DNA of 33,572 nucleotides from Bacteroidaceae bacterium (GTDB taxonomy: Bacteria > Bacteroidota > Bacteroidia > Bacteroidales > Bacteroidaceae), in assembly GCA_017628845.1 (NCBI GenBank), contig JAGBYI010000143.1:1-33572 (forward strand), given 5' to 3'. The translations under genes and the position numbers were made by a program. The notes below the pieces were generated by a model that ran no database searches, had not been told where the DNA came from, and worked only from the letters and a program-made list of their open reading frames with translations. Shown in pieces: positions 15,038 through 24,616 of the stretch (the first letter of the stretch is position 1; each line of letters begins with the position of its first letter).

Positions 15038-16285
15038 TCAACGTTCAACGTTAGACGTTAAACCTTTCAACTTCCTCTCGCTCATTTCTGCCGTGGCGGT
15101 GAAGAGAACATCAGCACTGGAGTTGAGGGCGGTTTCAAGAGAGTCCTGTACCACTCCAATGATGAAGCCTACGGCCACTACCTGCATGGATATGTCGTTG
15201 CTGATGCCAAAGAGGGAGCATGCCATGGGGATAAGCAAAAGCGAGCCACCGGCCACACCAGAAGCACCGCAGGCACCCAGTGTGGCAATGATGCTGAGCA
15301 CAAGGGCACTGGCCAACGAGACCTCGAGACCAAGGGTGTGGCATGTTGCCAAACTCATTACGGTGATGGTGATGGCGGCTCCGTTCATATTGATGGTACT
15401 GCCCAGGGGGATGCTGACGGAATAGAACTCCTCGTCAAGTCCAAGGCGCTTGCACAATGCCATATTCACAGGAATGTTGGCGGCAGAAGAACGGGTAAAG
15501 AATGCACTGACGGCACTTTCCCTGAGGCACTGGAATACCAGAGGATAGGGATTGCGACGAAGCATCACCGCCACGATAATGGGATTGAGAACCAGTGCTA
15601 CAGCAAGCATGCAGCCTACAAGAAGAAGGAGCAGACGGCCATAGGTGGTGAAGATTTCCAATCCGCTTTCTGATACGGTGGTGAAGACCAAGCCCATAAT
15701 GCCAAATGGTGCACATTGGATGACCCAACGGACAACCATAGATATGCATTCGGCCCACTCTTGCAGGATGTCGATGGAGCGTGGCGATGCTACCTTCTTC
15801 AGAGCAAGACCAATGATGATGGCCCAAAGCAGAATGCTAAGGTAGTTGGCCTCAGCAATAGCACGAAGAGGATTGCTCATCAGATTGGACGCTATGGTAC
15901 CGAAGACGTTGGAGAGTTCCTGCGGTGCCTGATTCTCGGCACCCGTCACGCCAGAGAGTACCATATCTACCGGGAAATAACGGCTTGCCAACACAGCCAG
16001 TACGGCGGCAAACAAGGTGCTGAGCATGTAAAGGGCTACAACGGTGCGGAAACGGCCACCAAGTCCATTACCTGCCTTGGCAACAGACGACACCACGAGC
16101 ACCGCCACAAGCACGGGGGCAATGGCCTTGAGTGCACCGACAAAGAGTACACCAAGAATACCAATAACCTGAGCCTGGGGAAGGAACAAGGCCAGAAGCG
16201 TACCGCATACAATACCAATGAGTATGCGCGACATGAGGTTCAGTTTCTGCCAGGCAGAAAGCAACAAAGAGAGTGTCTTCTTCAT
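15038..16285 (-). CDS. sstT: Serine/threonine:sodium symporter, SstT-like (DAACS family)
   Basis: The 415-residue membrane protein has about eight helices and the hallmark motifs of the dicarboxylate/amino acid:cation symporter family. Two hairpin loops are visible: SAFFTRSSAANIPVN and GACGASGVAGGSLLLIP. SIPLGSTINMNGAA, the sodium/substrate site on helix 7, and VVQDSLETALNSSADVLFTA also match SstT. It would take up serine or threonine with sodium. The ATG at 16285 is 5 nt after the nitroreductase stop; a TTG at 16294 is less likely. Tight spacing indicates co-transcription with the nitroreductase. The link to sialic acid genes may be positional only. Confidence 0.88.
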   Translation of the reverse strand: MKKTLSLLLSAWQKLNLMSRILIGIVCGTLLALFLPQAQVIGILGVLFVGALKAIAPVLVAVLVVSSVAKAGNGLGGRFRTVVALYMLSTLFAAVLAVLASRYFPVDMVLSGVTGAENQAPQELSNVFGTIASNLMSNPLRAIAEANYLSILLWAIIIGLALKKVASPRSIDILQEWAECISMVVRWVIQCAPFGIMGLVFTTVSESGLEIFTTYGRLLLLLVGCMLAVALVLNPIIVAVMLRRNPYPLVFQCLRESAVSAFFTRSSAANIPVNMALCKRLGLDEEFYSVSIPLGSTINMNGAAITITVMSLATCHTLGLEVSLASALVLSIIATLGACGASGVAGGSLLLIPMACSLFGISNDISMQVVAVGFIIGVVQDSLETALNSSADVLFTATAEMSERKLKGLTSNVER

Positions 16286-16290
16286 CTGTA

Positions 16291-16920
16291 TCAATCTACG
16301 AAACGGTACTTCTGCTTGTCACGTGGCTTGGCATCGGGAGTTTCGTCGGCATAGCCGAAACCAACGCAAAGGCTGAGTTGATAACCCTCGGAGAAACCAA
16401 GTTTCTCTACGAGAGGTTTGCACAGGTCGTTGTCGGTAAGGAAACGCACAGGACTGCCCAGACATACAGAGCCCACGCCCATGCTCCATGCAGAAAGCAT
16501 CATGTTCTGGGCAAGAAGACCGCAATCGTAGGCAGAGAAGTCGTAGGAAGGATCGCGTGCTATGAACACCATCACCGGTGCACCACGGAAGCATTCCTTG
16601 GCCATGCCTATCTGAGGATGTGCCTCGCCCATTGCCTGGCTCATCTCGGCAAGGAGTTCTGGATTGTCTACCACACGGATTTCCCACGATTGCTTGTTCT
16701 GGCCGTTAGGAGCATTGATACCGCAATCCAGAATCTGTGTCATCACTTCGCGAGCGACTGGTTCAGCCTTGTACTTGCGAATGCTGCGGCGAGCCATGAT
16801 GGTCTCCACAACGTGGTTCTTATCTTCCTGAGGAGTCATATTCTCTTTGTTTTCTGTAGGGGTGCATGCCATGAGCATAGTCACGAGAGCCGCACCGAAA
16901 AAGATATTTATCTTCATCAT
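16291..16920 (-). CDS. Nitroreductase family lipoprotein
   Basis: The 209-residue protein starts MMKINIFFGAALVTMLMAC, a lipoprotein signal whose LMAC lipobox puts the acylated Cys at residue 19. The mature part is a nitroreductase-fold FMN enzyme, with ETIMARRSIRKYKAEPV (FMN-binding RRSIR), NAPNGQNKQSWEIRVV and AYDCGLLAQNMMLSAWSMGVGSVCLG. It would reduce a quinone, nitro or flavin-linked substrate at the cell envelope; the substrate is unknown. An open frame extends to 16971, but it would read through an intergenic palindrome, so the start at 16920 (or 16917) is chosen. It is co-oriented with and 5 nt from sstT. Confidence 0.87.
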   Translation of the reverse strand: MMKINIFFGAALVTMLMACTPTENKENMTPQEDKNHVVETIMARRSIRKYKAEPVAREVMTQILDCGINAPNGQNKQSWEIRVVDNPELLAEMSQAMGEAHPQIGMAKECFRGAPVMVFIARDPSYDFSAYDCGLLAQNMMLSAWSMGVGSVCLGSPVRFLTDNDLCKPLVEKLGFSEGYQLSLCVGFGYADETPDAKPRDKQKYRFVD

Positions 16921-16932
16921 AAAGTATTTTAG

Positions 16933-16956
16933 AAGGACGCTGCGCGCAGCGTCCTT
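16933..16956. repeat. 24-bp perfect palindrome (GGACGCTGCG type)
   Basis: AAGGACGCTGCG is followed directly by its complement. It lies 13 nt upstream of the nitroreductase start and has the same core as the pair at 14882-14960. Confidence 0.85.
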
Positions 16957-17008
16957 ACATTTATAAATCACTAAACGAATACTCTAAACGTTCAACATTC
17001 AACGTTAC

Positions 17009-18184
17009 TCAACCCTTCTCTGCTATACGCTCGAGCGACTGGTATACCTGCATGAGGCCACGGGGAACGTGGAAGCAGCCCTTCCACTTGCCGCCCTTGA
17101 GGGTGAGCAACACTTCGCCCTGGCGGTTGAGATAGCCGAACCATTCGGGATGCTCGGGGTCCATGAAGTGGCTCCACACATAGTCGTGGATGCGTTCGAA
17201 CCATGCCAGACATTCCTGGCTACCGGTGAGTTCGTAGCCCTTGATCATGGTGATGAGGGTCTCAATGTGTACCCACCACAACTTCTGGTCCCACTCCAAT
17301 TGCTGGAGAGGACGGCCAAGGCGATCCATGAAGTAGAAGATACCGCCGTACTGCTCGTCCCAACCGTATTCCACCTCGGCAAGGGCAATCTTCACGGCCT
17401 TCTCGATGAGAGCCTGGTCGCCCAGACGCTTGCCAAGGTCCATGATGAACCACATGGCCTCGATGGCATGACCGGGATTCAACAGACGGCCGTCCATGCA
17501 ATCCACCATCTCGTTGTTAGTGCCAAGGTGCTCAACAATCAAACCAAGTTCGGGACGATAGAAGACATCCATCACCTCATGCACACAGGTCTCTATGGTC
17601 TTGTCAAGGAAGTCCTTGTCGAGGAGAGACTCTATCTCCAATGCCACATTGCAAAGAATCATGGGCAAGGCGAAACTCTTCAGCGAGCGGGCACCGGGAG
17701 CAGCCTTTGACCAGCGGCCCTTGGGGTTGTCCACCTTGGAGAGGACGATATCGAAGGTCTTCTTGGCAATGTCGGCATACTCCTGATTGCCGGTAGCAAT
17801 GGACAACTGTCCGAAGGCTATTACGGCAAAGGTGTAGGAGAAGATGTTGTATGGTTCCACCAGGGGATTTCCCTCGCGGTCGAGAGCGAAGTACCAGTTG
17901 AGGTTGCCATCGTGGCCATACTTCTTCAGGAACTCAGCACCCTGGATGGCTGCATCCAACCACTCCTGGCGCTTCTCTACCTTATTATATAATGTAGAAA
18001 GCATCCACACCTCACGGCCCTGAAGCCAGATGAACTTGTCGGTATCGAAAACCTCACCATCACGTTCCAGGCAGGTGAAGTATCCGCCAAACTCCTTATC
18101 TATGCTCTTCTCCATCCAGAAGGGCATCACTCTGTCCAGAAGCTCAGACTTGTACTGCTGGGCAAGTTGCTTGAAATCTATCAT
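17009..18184 (-). CDS. nanE: N-acylglucosamine 2-epimerase (AGE family)
   Basis: The 391-residue (alpha/alpha)6-barrel protein fits the AGE/renin-binding-protein family. FWMEKSIDKEFGGYFTCLERDG lies near the N-terminus, followed by GREVWMLSTLYN. Putative catalytic or substrate His residues are H239 (NPGHAIEAMW), H306 (WWVHIETL) and H372 (CFHVPRGL). AGE enzymes interconvert N-acetylmannosamine and N-acetylglucosamine. Here it would act after the sialic acid lyase, making GlcNAc for the cell. It follows the transporter gene by 69 nt, within which lies an 11-bp hairpin. Specificity for ManNAc is inferred from the neighbours; mannose and cellobiose epimerases share the fold. Confidence 0.85.
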   Translation of the reverse strand: MIDFKQLAQQYKSELLDRVMPFWMEKSIDKEFGGYFTCLERDGEVFDTDKFIWLQGREVWMLSTLYNKVEKRQEWLDAAIQGAEFLKKYGHDGNLNWYFALDREGNPLVEPYNIFSYTFAVIAFGQLSIATGNQEYADIAKKTFDIVLSKVDNPKGRWSKAAPGARSLKSFALPMILCNVALEIESLLDKDFLDKTIETCVHEVMDVFYRPELGLIVEHLGTNNEMVDCMDGRLLNPGHAIEAMWFIMDLGKRLGDQALIEKAVKIALAEVEYGWDEQYGGIFYFMDRLGRPLQQLEWDQKLWWVHIETLITMIKGYELTGSQECLAWFERIHDYVWSHFMDPEHPEWFGYLNRQGEVLLTLKGGKWKGCFHVPRGLMQVYQSLERIAEKG

Positions 18185-18207
18185 AATCTAATATTTGTAT
18201 GCTTTAT

Positions 18208-18241
18208 GGTGCCTATAGTTTTTGTAGGTTCTATAGGCACC
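18208..18241. other. 11-bp intergenic hairpin between transporter and epimerase genes
   Basis: GGTGCCTATAG (18208-18218) and its exact complement (18231-18241) flank a 12-nt loop. No T run follows in the direction of transcription. It may stabilise or process the upstream mRNA end, or act as an attenuator. Confidence 0.55.
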
Positions 18242-18253
18242 GTGGGTTAATAC

Positions 18254-20776
18254 TTATTTACTGCTCTTCACATAGGAACCCAATGAGAGAATCCATGCCA
18301 CCACCACGCTCACTACGATACCAGTGGCGCCAAACAGGAAGAGGTTGGCATCGGTGCATTCACTCATCCAGAATACCACTGCCTCGCCGGCAACGAAACC
18401 AATGAGTGCAGCATAGCCCTTGACACGCTTCATGAACACCGCCATGAAGAAGAGTCCGCCCAAACCGCTGGTGAGCAGGCCCAAAGCGCTATTGAAGAAG
18501 TCGAGGAAGGACTGGACATTCCATGTGGCCATGAAGAGTGCCAGAATCAAGCCTATCAAACCGCTAAGCATGGAGCTCCAACGTGCCACACCCAACAACT
18601 GATGGTCGGTGGTGCTGGGACGGAAGCGCTTCCAGAAGTCAATGGAGAAGGCCGTAGACACACTGTTGATATTGCTGGAGATAGTACTCATGGTTGCGGC
18701 AAAGATAGCCGCAATGAGTGCACCAGCAACACCGGCAGGCATCTGGCTCATCATGAAGAAGGGGAAGATGGCATCCGACTGACCCATGGTAACATCCAAC
18801 TCGGTGGGATGTGTCTTGTAGAACGTATAGAGGCCTGTACCTATCATATAGAATGCCACGGACACGAACACGCTCATAAGACCATTTACAAGAATACCAC
18901 GAGCGGCAGACTTCTCGTCGGGAGTGGTCATGAAACGCTGGATAACCGTCTGGTCGGAGGTATAGGAGATAAGGTTGTTGGCCAAGCCGCCAATGATGAT
19001 AACCCACCATGTGGCTTGCGACCATGAGTTGCTCCAGTCGAAGAGGCGCAGCTTGTCGTTCTCCAATGCAATGTCTATGCATCCCATCACACCGCCTTCA
19101 GTGTTCACCGCCAGATATACAACGGCAAAGATGGCACCACCCACCAGAATAAGGCCCTGCACCACATCGCCCCAAATGACGGCTTCCACACCGCCCATGG
19201 TGCAATAGATGATGGTGATAAGACCCATGAGCACAATGCACAGGTAGATGTCAATGCCAGTTACAGCCGTCAAGGCCAGAGAGGGCAGATAAAGCACCAT
19301 AGCCATACGCACTATCATGAACACGCAGAAGAGGAACGATGCCAGCAGGCGTGTGGCCAAGTTGAAGCGCTGCTCCAACACCTCGTAGGCACTGGTTACG
19401 TTCAGTTTGCGGAAATAGGGCAGATAGTACTTTATCACCGGTAAACTGATAAGCAGAATCATCCACAACATGGGATAGTATGTCCAGTCGGTGGTATATG
19501 CCTTGGCAGGGATGGTCATGTAGGTGATGGCAGAAAGCATGGTGGCATAGATGCTGATACCAGCAGCCCACCATGGAATGCGGCCGCCTCCCTTGAAGAA
19601 GTCGTCGGCACCGCTTTCCTTGCGCATGAAGTAGAAACCCATACCAAGCATAGCCAAGAGGTAGAAGGCAAGCACTGTCCAGTTGAGCCAGCCGAAGTTC
19701 TTCTCGTTGGTCACCTCCACATGTGTCACATCGGCACTGCGCACACCAGGCATCAGTTCGCCACCGCTATAACTCCAACCGGTTCCTCCCACCTCGGGAG
19801 TGAGGCATGCACCAGCTCTGGCAAGAAGACTGTCGCCGGGGAGCAGTCCCCATGCATCGGTGATGGTGTGATAGGTGAGCACATCCTTGCGGAAGCGGTA
19901 CCATTCAGGAGTGTGGCGCAGATAGAGGCTGTCCTGACGTCCCTGTATGGCGCTGAGGAAAATATCAAAGTCAACACCTCCGAAGAAAGCTACGTGGCTA
20001 TAACCGATGGCAGTGCTGGTGCTTCCCACCACGGCCTGACGGCAAAGTTCGCGTCCTCCATCCTGGATATTGTCAATCCACACAGAGGCAGGCGAAGTAC
20101 GTTTCCACAGAGAGGTGTCTGCCCCACCCTTCTTCAGTTCGGCAATGGACATGTACACACCGTCGGTATGAACCACAGGTGTCAGACCTAAGGAATCAAG
20201 CCTTGGCTGATAGCCTCCAAAAACAAACAGGCAATTGCCCTTGGCTGTGCCCTGTACCGCAACGCAGGGCTGCAGACGGCACTCGTCGGGCAAGGTGGCA
20301 GCCAATGTCCATTCCTTGGCATCACCGGGCCAGGGGAGAGAGTAAACATCCTTGTTGGGCACACCCTGGCACTGACCGCCAGCCACCCACAACATGCCGT
20401 CGTGATAGGTGGCGGCAAAGTTGTCCAAGCCCTTTGGCAGAGGCGCTATCTCGGCAAAGTTCATGTCGCTGGAACTATAGAACTCGCACTTGTCGAACGA
20501 GGTGATACCATCAGTTCCACCCAATATAGCGACGCCACCCGGAACGGGAACGCTGGCGCCATAGGCAATGGGATAGTATTTCTTCTCTCCGCCATCGGCA
20601 CATGGTACATCTGGGAAGTTGCATCCGCCCCATGTCCATAGTTTGCCCATAATCCAACCGGCATAGTGCCCGGATACGGCATCTCGCATGGGAGGTGTGG
20701 CGGTGACGGAAACACGGTTCTGTCCCAAGCATAGCAAGGGACAGAGCACCAATAACATTAACAAATATTTCTTCAT
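18254..20776 (-). CDS. Kelch-type sialic acid mutarotase fused to sodium:solute symporter
   Basis: The 840-residue protein has two parts. Residues 1-18 form a signal peptide (KKYLLMLLVLCPLLCLGQ). Residues about 20-350 are a Kelch-like beta-propeller with repeated VPGGVAILGGTDG, MLWVAGGQCQG and NCLFVFGGYQP blades, as in NanM and 'cyclically permuted mutarotase' proteins. From about residue 363, a sodium:solute symporter of about 13 helices begins LNWTVLAFYLLAMLGMGFYFM. It contains DDFFKGGGRIPWWAAGISIYAT and NLISYTSDQTVIQRF. The propeller should face the periplasm and supply the preferred anomer to the linked transporter. The sialic acid substrate is inferred from the lyase gene 18 nt upstream and the epimerase downstream. 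Confidence 0.88.
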   Translation of the reverse strand: MKKYLLMLLVLCPLLCLGQNRVSVTATPPMRDAVSGHYAGWIMGKLWTWGGCNFPDVPCADGGEKKYYPIAYGASVPVPGGVAILGGTDGITSFDKCEFYSSSDMNFAEIAPLPKGLDNFAATYHDGMLWVAGGQCQGVPNKDVYSLPWPGDAKEWTLAATLPDECRLQPCVAVQGTAKGNCLFVFGGYQPRLDSLGLTPVVHTDGVYMSIAELKKGGADTSLWKRTSPASVWIDNIQDGGRELCRQAVVGSTSTAIGYSHVAFFGGVDFDIFLSAIQGRQDSLYLRHTPEWYRFRKDVLTYHTITDAWGLLPGDSLLARAGACLTPEVGGTGWSYSGGELMPGVRSADVTHVEVTNEKNFGWLNWTVLAFYLLAMLGMGFYFMRKESGADDFFKGGGRIPWWAAGISIYATMLSAITYMTIPAKAYTTDWTYYPMLWMILLISLPVIKYYLPYFRKLNVTSAYEVLEQRFNLATRLLASFLFCVFMIVRMAMVLYLPSLALTAVTGIDIYLCIVLMGLITIIYCTMGGVEAVIWGDVVQGLILVGGAIFAVVYLAVNTEGGVMGCIDIALENDKLRLFDWSNSWSQATWWVIIIGGLANNLISYTSDQTVIQRFMTTPDEKSAARGILVNGLMSVFVSVAFYMIGTGLYTFYKTHPTELDVTMGQSDAIFPFFMMSQMPAGVAGALIAAIFAATMSTISSNINSVSTAFSIDFWKRFRPSTTDHQLLGVARWSSMLSGLIGLILALFMATWNVQSFLDFFNSALGLLTSGLGGLFFMAVFMKRVKGYAALIGFVAGEAVVFWMSECTDANLFLFGATGIVVSVVVAWILSLGSYVKSSK

Positions 20777-20794
20777 CTTAATAAAGACCTGGGA

Positions 20795-21721
20795 TTAGAA
20801 CTTGTTGCAGCGCTCAAAGAAGTTGATTGCCTCCAGTTCTGCACGCATAGCATCCTCTTCCTCCTGGGTGAGGTTCTGGAACGGTGTGCGGTTGGGACCG
20901 AGGTCAAGGCCAATGAGCTTCATGATGCGCTTGCCACCCACGATGTTGCCACGGAAATGGCAGATTACGTTGATAACCTCCTGAGAGAAGTTCTGCAACT
21001 CGCGTGCCTTCTCCAGATTGCCTTCGTTCCATGCATCAATGATGCCCACAAGGTTCACACCGTTGTAGTTGGTGGTACCGCCAATGCCGCCCTGTGCACC
21101 GCCCATGGCCAGTGAAGGCAGGATGGTCTCGTCCTGACCGTGAAGCATATCGAACTTGCCACCGGCATACAATCGGCACTGGTTGTATTCGTAGATGCTC
21201 TCGAAAGTGTACTTGATACCGGCAAAGTTGGGAATACGACCGTCTACAGCCTCCAACAACTTCACCATGGGCAGGAATGCACCGTTGAAGGCTGGGATGT
21301 GGTAGTAGTAGAAGGGCAGTTCGGGAGCACCAGCGGCAATCTCCTCGCAATACTTTACGAGTTCCTCTATACGTCCAATCTTGGGGAATGGAGGTGCCAT
21401 GGCACCAATGCCCCATGCACCTATCTTCTGTGCGTGCTCTGCCAACATGCGAGAGTTGCGCACGCAGCAAGAACCAACATGTACTATCACCTTGAACTCG
21501 CCAGGCAATGCCTTGGCGGCCTCTACCCAGGCCTCTGCCAGGCGCATGCGCTCTTCCTCGGTGAGCATGTATCCCTCACCGCTACTTCCGTTGATAAACA
21601 CGCCCTTCATACCGTTCTTCTGCAACATGGCAGCATAGGCGGGGATGGGTTCGAGGTTCACATCACCATTAGCATAGAATGGAGTAAATGGTGCGTCGAT
21701 AAGTCCGATAATCTTTTCCAT
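20795..21721 (-). CDS. nanA: N-acetylneuraminate lyase
   Basis: The 308-residue DHDPS-family TIM barrel starts MEKIIGLIDAPFTPFYANGD. The carboxylate-binding NGSSGEGYML motif lies near residue 44. The catalytic Tyr is in PFYYYHIPAFNG, and the Schiff-base lysine is K170 in FAGIKYTFES. The GSSGE and Y-HIP-F signatures point to the sialic acid lyase branch rather than DapA. The enzyme splits N-acetylneuraminate to N-acetylmannosamine and pyruvate. The frame stays open to 21787, but family alignment favours ATG 21721. The mutarotase-transporter follows after 18 nt. Confidence 0.93.
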   Translation of the reverse strand: MEKIIGLIDAPFTPFYANGDVNLEPIPAYAAMLQKNGMKGVFINGSSGEGYMLTEEERMRLAEAWVEAAKALPGEFKVIVHVGSCCVRNSRMLAEHAQKIGAWGIGAMAPPFPKIGRIEELVKYCEEIAAGAPELPFYYYHIPAFNGAFLPMVKLLEAVDGRIPNFAGIKYTFESIYEYNQCRLYAGGKFDMLHGQDETILPSLAMGGAQGGIGGTTNYNGVNLVGIIDAWNEGNLEKARELQNFSQEVINVICHFRGNIVGGKRIMKLIGLDLGPNRTPFQNLTQEEEDAMRAELEAINFFERCNKF

Positions 21722-21804
21722 AATGATATCTGTTTGTTTTATTTTTTTTGATTCCATTTCCTGTCTGTGCCTTCCTTTGGAAGACACTATATTGTTTGAG
21801 GTAG

Positions 21805-21869
21805 GACGTCGTATTGTCTCGCCTCAGACAATACGATGAAAGGGGCCTGACAATACGACGTCTTTTTTT
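21805..21869. other. Three-arm inverted repeat between fucosidase and lyase genes
   Basis: The 14-mer GACGTCGTATTGTC (21805-21818) is complementary to 21849-21862. A 10-bp middle copy (21827-21836) can also pair with the first arm. Seven T follow on the + strand, so it reads as an intrinsic terminator against antisense transcription. On the sense (-) strand it can form two mutually exclusive hairpins. Confidence 0.7.
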
Positions 21870-24338
21870 CTACATCTCTATAGTGTAGGTCTCCCCTACC
21901 TTAGTCTTGCTTACAACGATGGTATTCGCGTCCTTTGCCTTGAACTTGACTTTCTTGCCGGCAGAGTTGCGCACGGTCTTGGTTGCGATGCAAGGATACT
22001 TGATATAGAGGGGTTGGCCAGCATGGCTTTGCACCTTAACCTTGGTAAGTTTGCCGTTCTTCCAATCCTGGTCGACGGTAAAGTTACCCACAGCCTTCAA
22101 ACCATGAACATGTCCCTCTGCCTCCCATGTAGAGGGCATAGCGGGAAGGAGCTGCAAGGTGTCGGTGTGGCTCTGCAGAAGCATCTCAGCAATACCGGCA
22201 CAGCAACCGAAGTTGCCATCGATCTGGAAGGGAGCATGTGCATCGTAGAGGTTGTAGTAAACACCACCGGCATACTGGTTCAAACCGTAGTCGGTAGAAT
22301 GACGAAGGGCATTCTTCAGAATCAGGTGTGCATGGTCGCCATCCAGAGCACGTGCCCAGAGGTTAACCTTCCAACCCATTGACCAACCCGTAGCGGCATC
22401 GCCACGCAACTTCAGGGAGTTGACGGCAGGCTGGAAATAGGGACTTGTGGGTGCTATCTGTGTCAAGGGATAGAGTGCCATGAGGTGGCTCATGTGGCGG
22501 TGGTCGGGATCGTCGCTTACATGATAGGGGCTGTACTTCCACTCACGCAGAATGATATCGCCCTTGTTGATGCCATTGCGACCATCCACCCAAGCACGGT
22601 GCTTGTCGGTACGTGCATCGTACACCTCGGTGTGCAGGCCCTTGTCGGTCTTCTCCAGATAATTCTTCAACTTGGAAAGGTCCTCCTTGGTAAGGCCAGT
22701 TACCTTGCTTCCAAGGATGCTCTGTGCCTCGTCCACACAAAGGAGCAGGTTGTATATCAACTGCTGGGCATGAGCGGTACCATCCTCCTTGGGGTGGGAG
22801 TTCTGCTCGGCGCTATACTCGTCGGGAGCCTCGAAGGTTCCGTCCTGTGCTACCTTCATGCGCTCGAACCAGAACTCGGCACATGACCACATGGCGGGGA
22901 ATGCCTTGGCAAGGAAAGCCTTGTCCAGAGTGTAGCGATAGTGCTGCCACAAGTGTGTGCAGTACCATGCATTGGCAACGAAGTAGTTGGTACCCCAGAT
23001 GCTCATGCCACCGAACAGGCTGCTCTCGGTGAAGACAGTCCAGCCCTTCTCCACACCAGCATACTTCTTGGCTGCCTTCTGCCAGTTCTCGTCGCCAGCA
23101 TTCTGGATGATGTAGTCAAGCAGAGGCATGTGCAGTTCGCTCAGGTTGGTAGGCTCGGCGGGCCAGTAGTTCATCTGAATGTTGATGTTTGTATGTATGT
23201 CGGAGTTCCAGGGAGCGTTGCTCTGGTTGTTCCATATACCCTGCAGGTTGTTGGGAGCCATGAGTTCGCGGTTGCTGGAGATTGCCAGGTAGCGGCCATA
23301 GTGGAAGTACAGCTGCTCCAGGAAACGAGCCTCGGGATTGTCCAAATCCTTCAATGTGCTGTAGTAGTCAATCAGTTCGTTGGTGGGACGGTTGCTCTTG
23401 GCATTCAAGTCAAGAGAAACACGGCCGGTGTAGGACTTGAAATTGGCAACATGATCCGACAATATATTTGCAAATCCTTTCTTGCAGGCAGCGTCCACTC
23501 GCTTCATCATCTCCTTGCCTAAGTCGTCCATGGAGATGCCAGTGGTACGACTTTTGGCATTGGGTGCAAAGTCGGTACCGGCAGCCATGTACATAACCAC
23601 CTCCTTGGCACCAAACACCTCTATGCCATTTTCTCTGGCCAGCACATGTCCGCCACCTATGGGAACCACACGCATGGCAGCCTGGTATGCCACGGTTTCC
23701 AGTTGTCCATGGAAGTTGGCATAGGGTAGGCTTGCTGCATCAGTGCCGTATGTCACGGGACTTGCATTGATATCCTGACCTGGTGCAAAGGAAAAGAACA
23801 AGTGCAGCTTCTTCTTGCCAGAGGCATTATACCTGACGGCCATCACCTTGTCGGGGTTGCTTACGATATAGGTACGTTCGTACGAGGTCATGCCCTCGGA
23901 ACTGGTAAATTGCACACGTCCCACACCTTCCTGCAAGTCCAGGCTTCGTACGTAGTCCTTCACCTCAGCATCCTTGCCTGGCAGAAACACTCCGCTCAGG
24001 TCTTCCACGAAGATGCTGCCAAAGTTCTTGTACTGGCCATAGCCACCGCCATAGCCCTGCATGTCGCTGGTCTTTCCTGTCCATAAGGTTTTCTCATTGA
24101 ACTGGATTTCGTCCTTGTGGACGCCGCCAAACAGGCTTCCGCCCAACTGTCCGTTGCCAATGGGCAAGGAATATTCCATCCACACGTTCTTGACGCCCGT
24201 TGCCGTGGAGGGTACATCGTACCACATGGTCATAGGATTCTTGGGTGTGAAATCACCAGCATTCACCACCATGGATGCCATCAACGCCATGCCCAGGGCA
24301 CAATGCTTGAGGCCGTTTTTCTGGAAAAATCTCTTCAT
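21870..24338 (-). CDS. Alpha-L-fucosidase, glycoside hydrolase family 95
   Basis: The 822-residue secreted enzyme has a signal peptide (about residues 1-27, ending MVVNAGD). The GH95 layout follows: an N-terminal beta domain with [18 protein letters not shown] and [10 protein letters not shown], an (alpha/alpha)6 catalytic domain, and a C-terminal beta domain. Catalytic-site motifs are visible: [14 protein letters not shown] (N390), an acidic DEYSAEQN segment (E511) and FQIDGNFG (D707). GH95 enzymes remove terminal alpha-1,2-linked L-fucose from mucin or milk glycans; some members act on L-galactose. It starts the leftward glycan operon and should act in the periplasm or at the surface, uncapping glycans before sialic acid use. 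Confidence 0.92.
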   Translation of the reverse strand: MKRFFQKNGLKHCALGMALMASMVVNAGDFTPKNPMTMWYDVPSTATGVKNVWMEYSLPIGNGQLGGSLFGGVHKDEIQFNEKTLWTGKTSDMQGYGGGYGQYKNFGSIFVEDLSGVFLPGKDAEVKDYVRSLDLQEGVGRVQFTSSEGMTSYERTYIVSNPDKVMAVRYNASGKKKLHLFFSFAPGQDINASPVTYGTDAASLPYANFHGQLETVAYQAAMRVVPIGGGHVLARENGIEVFGAKEVVMYMAAGTDFAPNAKSRTTGISMDDLGKEMMKRVDAACKKGFANILSDHVANFKSYTGRVSLDLNAKSNRPTNELIDYYSTLKDLDNPEARFLEQLYFHYGRYLAISSNRELMAPNNLQGIWNNQSNAPWNSDIHTNINIQMNYWPAEPTNLSELHMPLLDYIIQNAGDENWQKAAKKYAGVEKGWTVFTESSLFGGMSIWGTNYFVANAWYCTHLWQHYRYTLDKAFLAKAFPAMWSCAEFWFERMKVAQDGTFEAPDEYSAEQNSHPKEDGTAHAQQLIYNLLLCVDEAQSILGSKVTGLTKEDLSKLKNYLEKTDKGLHTEVYDARTDKHRAWVDGRNGINKGDIILREWKYSPYHVSDDPDHRHMSHLMALYPLTQIAPTSPYFQPAVNSLKLRGDAATGWSMGWKVNLWARALDGDHAHLILKNALRHSTDYGLNQYAGGVYYNLYDAHAPFQIDGNFGCCAGIAEMLLQSHTDTLQLLPAMPSTWEAEGHVHGLKAVGNFTVDQDWKNGKLTKVKVQSHAGQPLYIKYPCIATKTVRNSAGKKVKFKAKDANTIVVSKTKVGETYTIEM

Positions 24339-24383
24339 CTTGAGGTTTGTTTATTTAGATTATTATTTTGCCTTCTCTCGGGC

Positions 24384-24410
24384 ATGAGCACATTATGCGC
24401 AAATGCTCAT
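24384..24410. promoter_or_regulatory. Inverted repeat upstream of the fucosidase gene
   Basis: ATGAGCA (24384-24390) and TGCTCAT (24404-24410) flank 13 nt, about 46-72 nt upstream of the GH95 start. It could be an operator for the glycan operon; no full promoter consensus was found nearby. Confidence 0.35.
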
Positions 24411-24491
24411 GTAAAGTTATGGAAATATACCCTCACAAGCAAAGCTGAGCAAAAAAAGCAATATCAAGGAAGCAAAAAATACCCCAAAGAC

Positions 24492-24522
24492 TTGGTGTTT
24501 TCATTAAAAAAGCATACCTTTG
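24492..24522 (+). promoter_or_regulatory. tRNA-Thr promoter
   Basis: TTG (24492-24494), 20 nt, TACCTTTG (24515-24522). The predicted start is about 7 nt before the tRNA. Confidence 0.75.
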
Positions 24523-24533
24523 CACCCGATTTC

Positions 24534-24605
<72 letters not shown>

Positions 24606-24616
24606 CAGAAACAACG

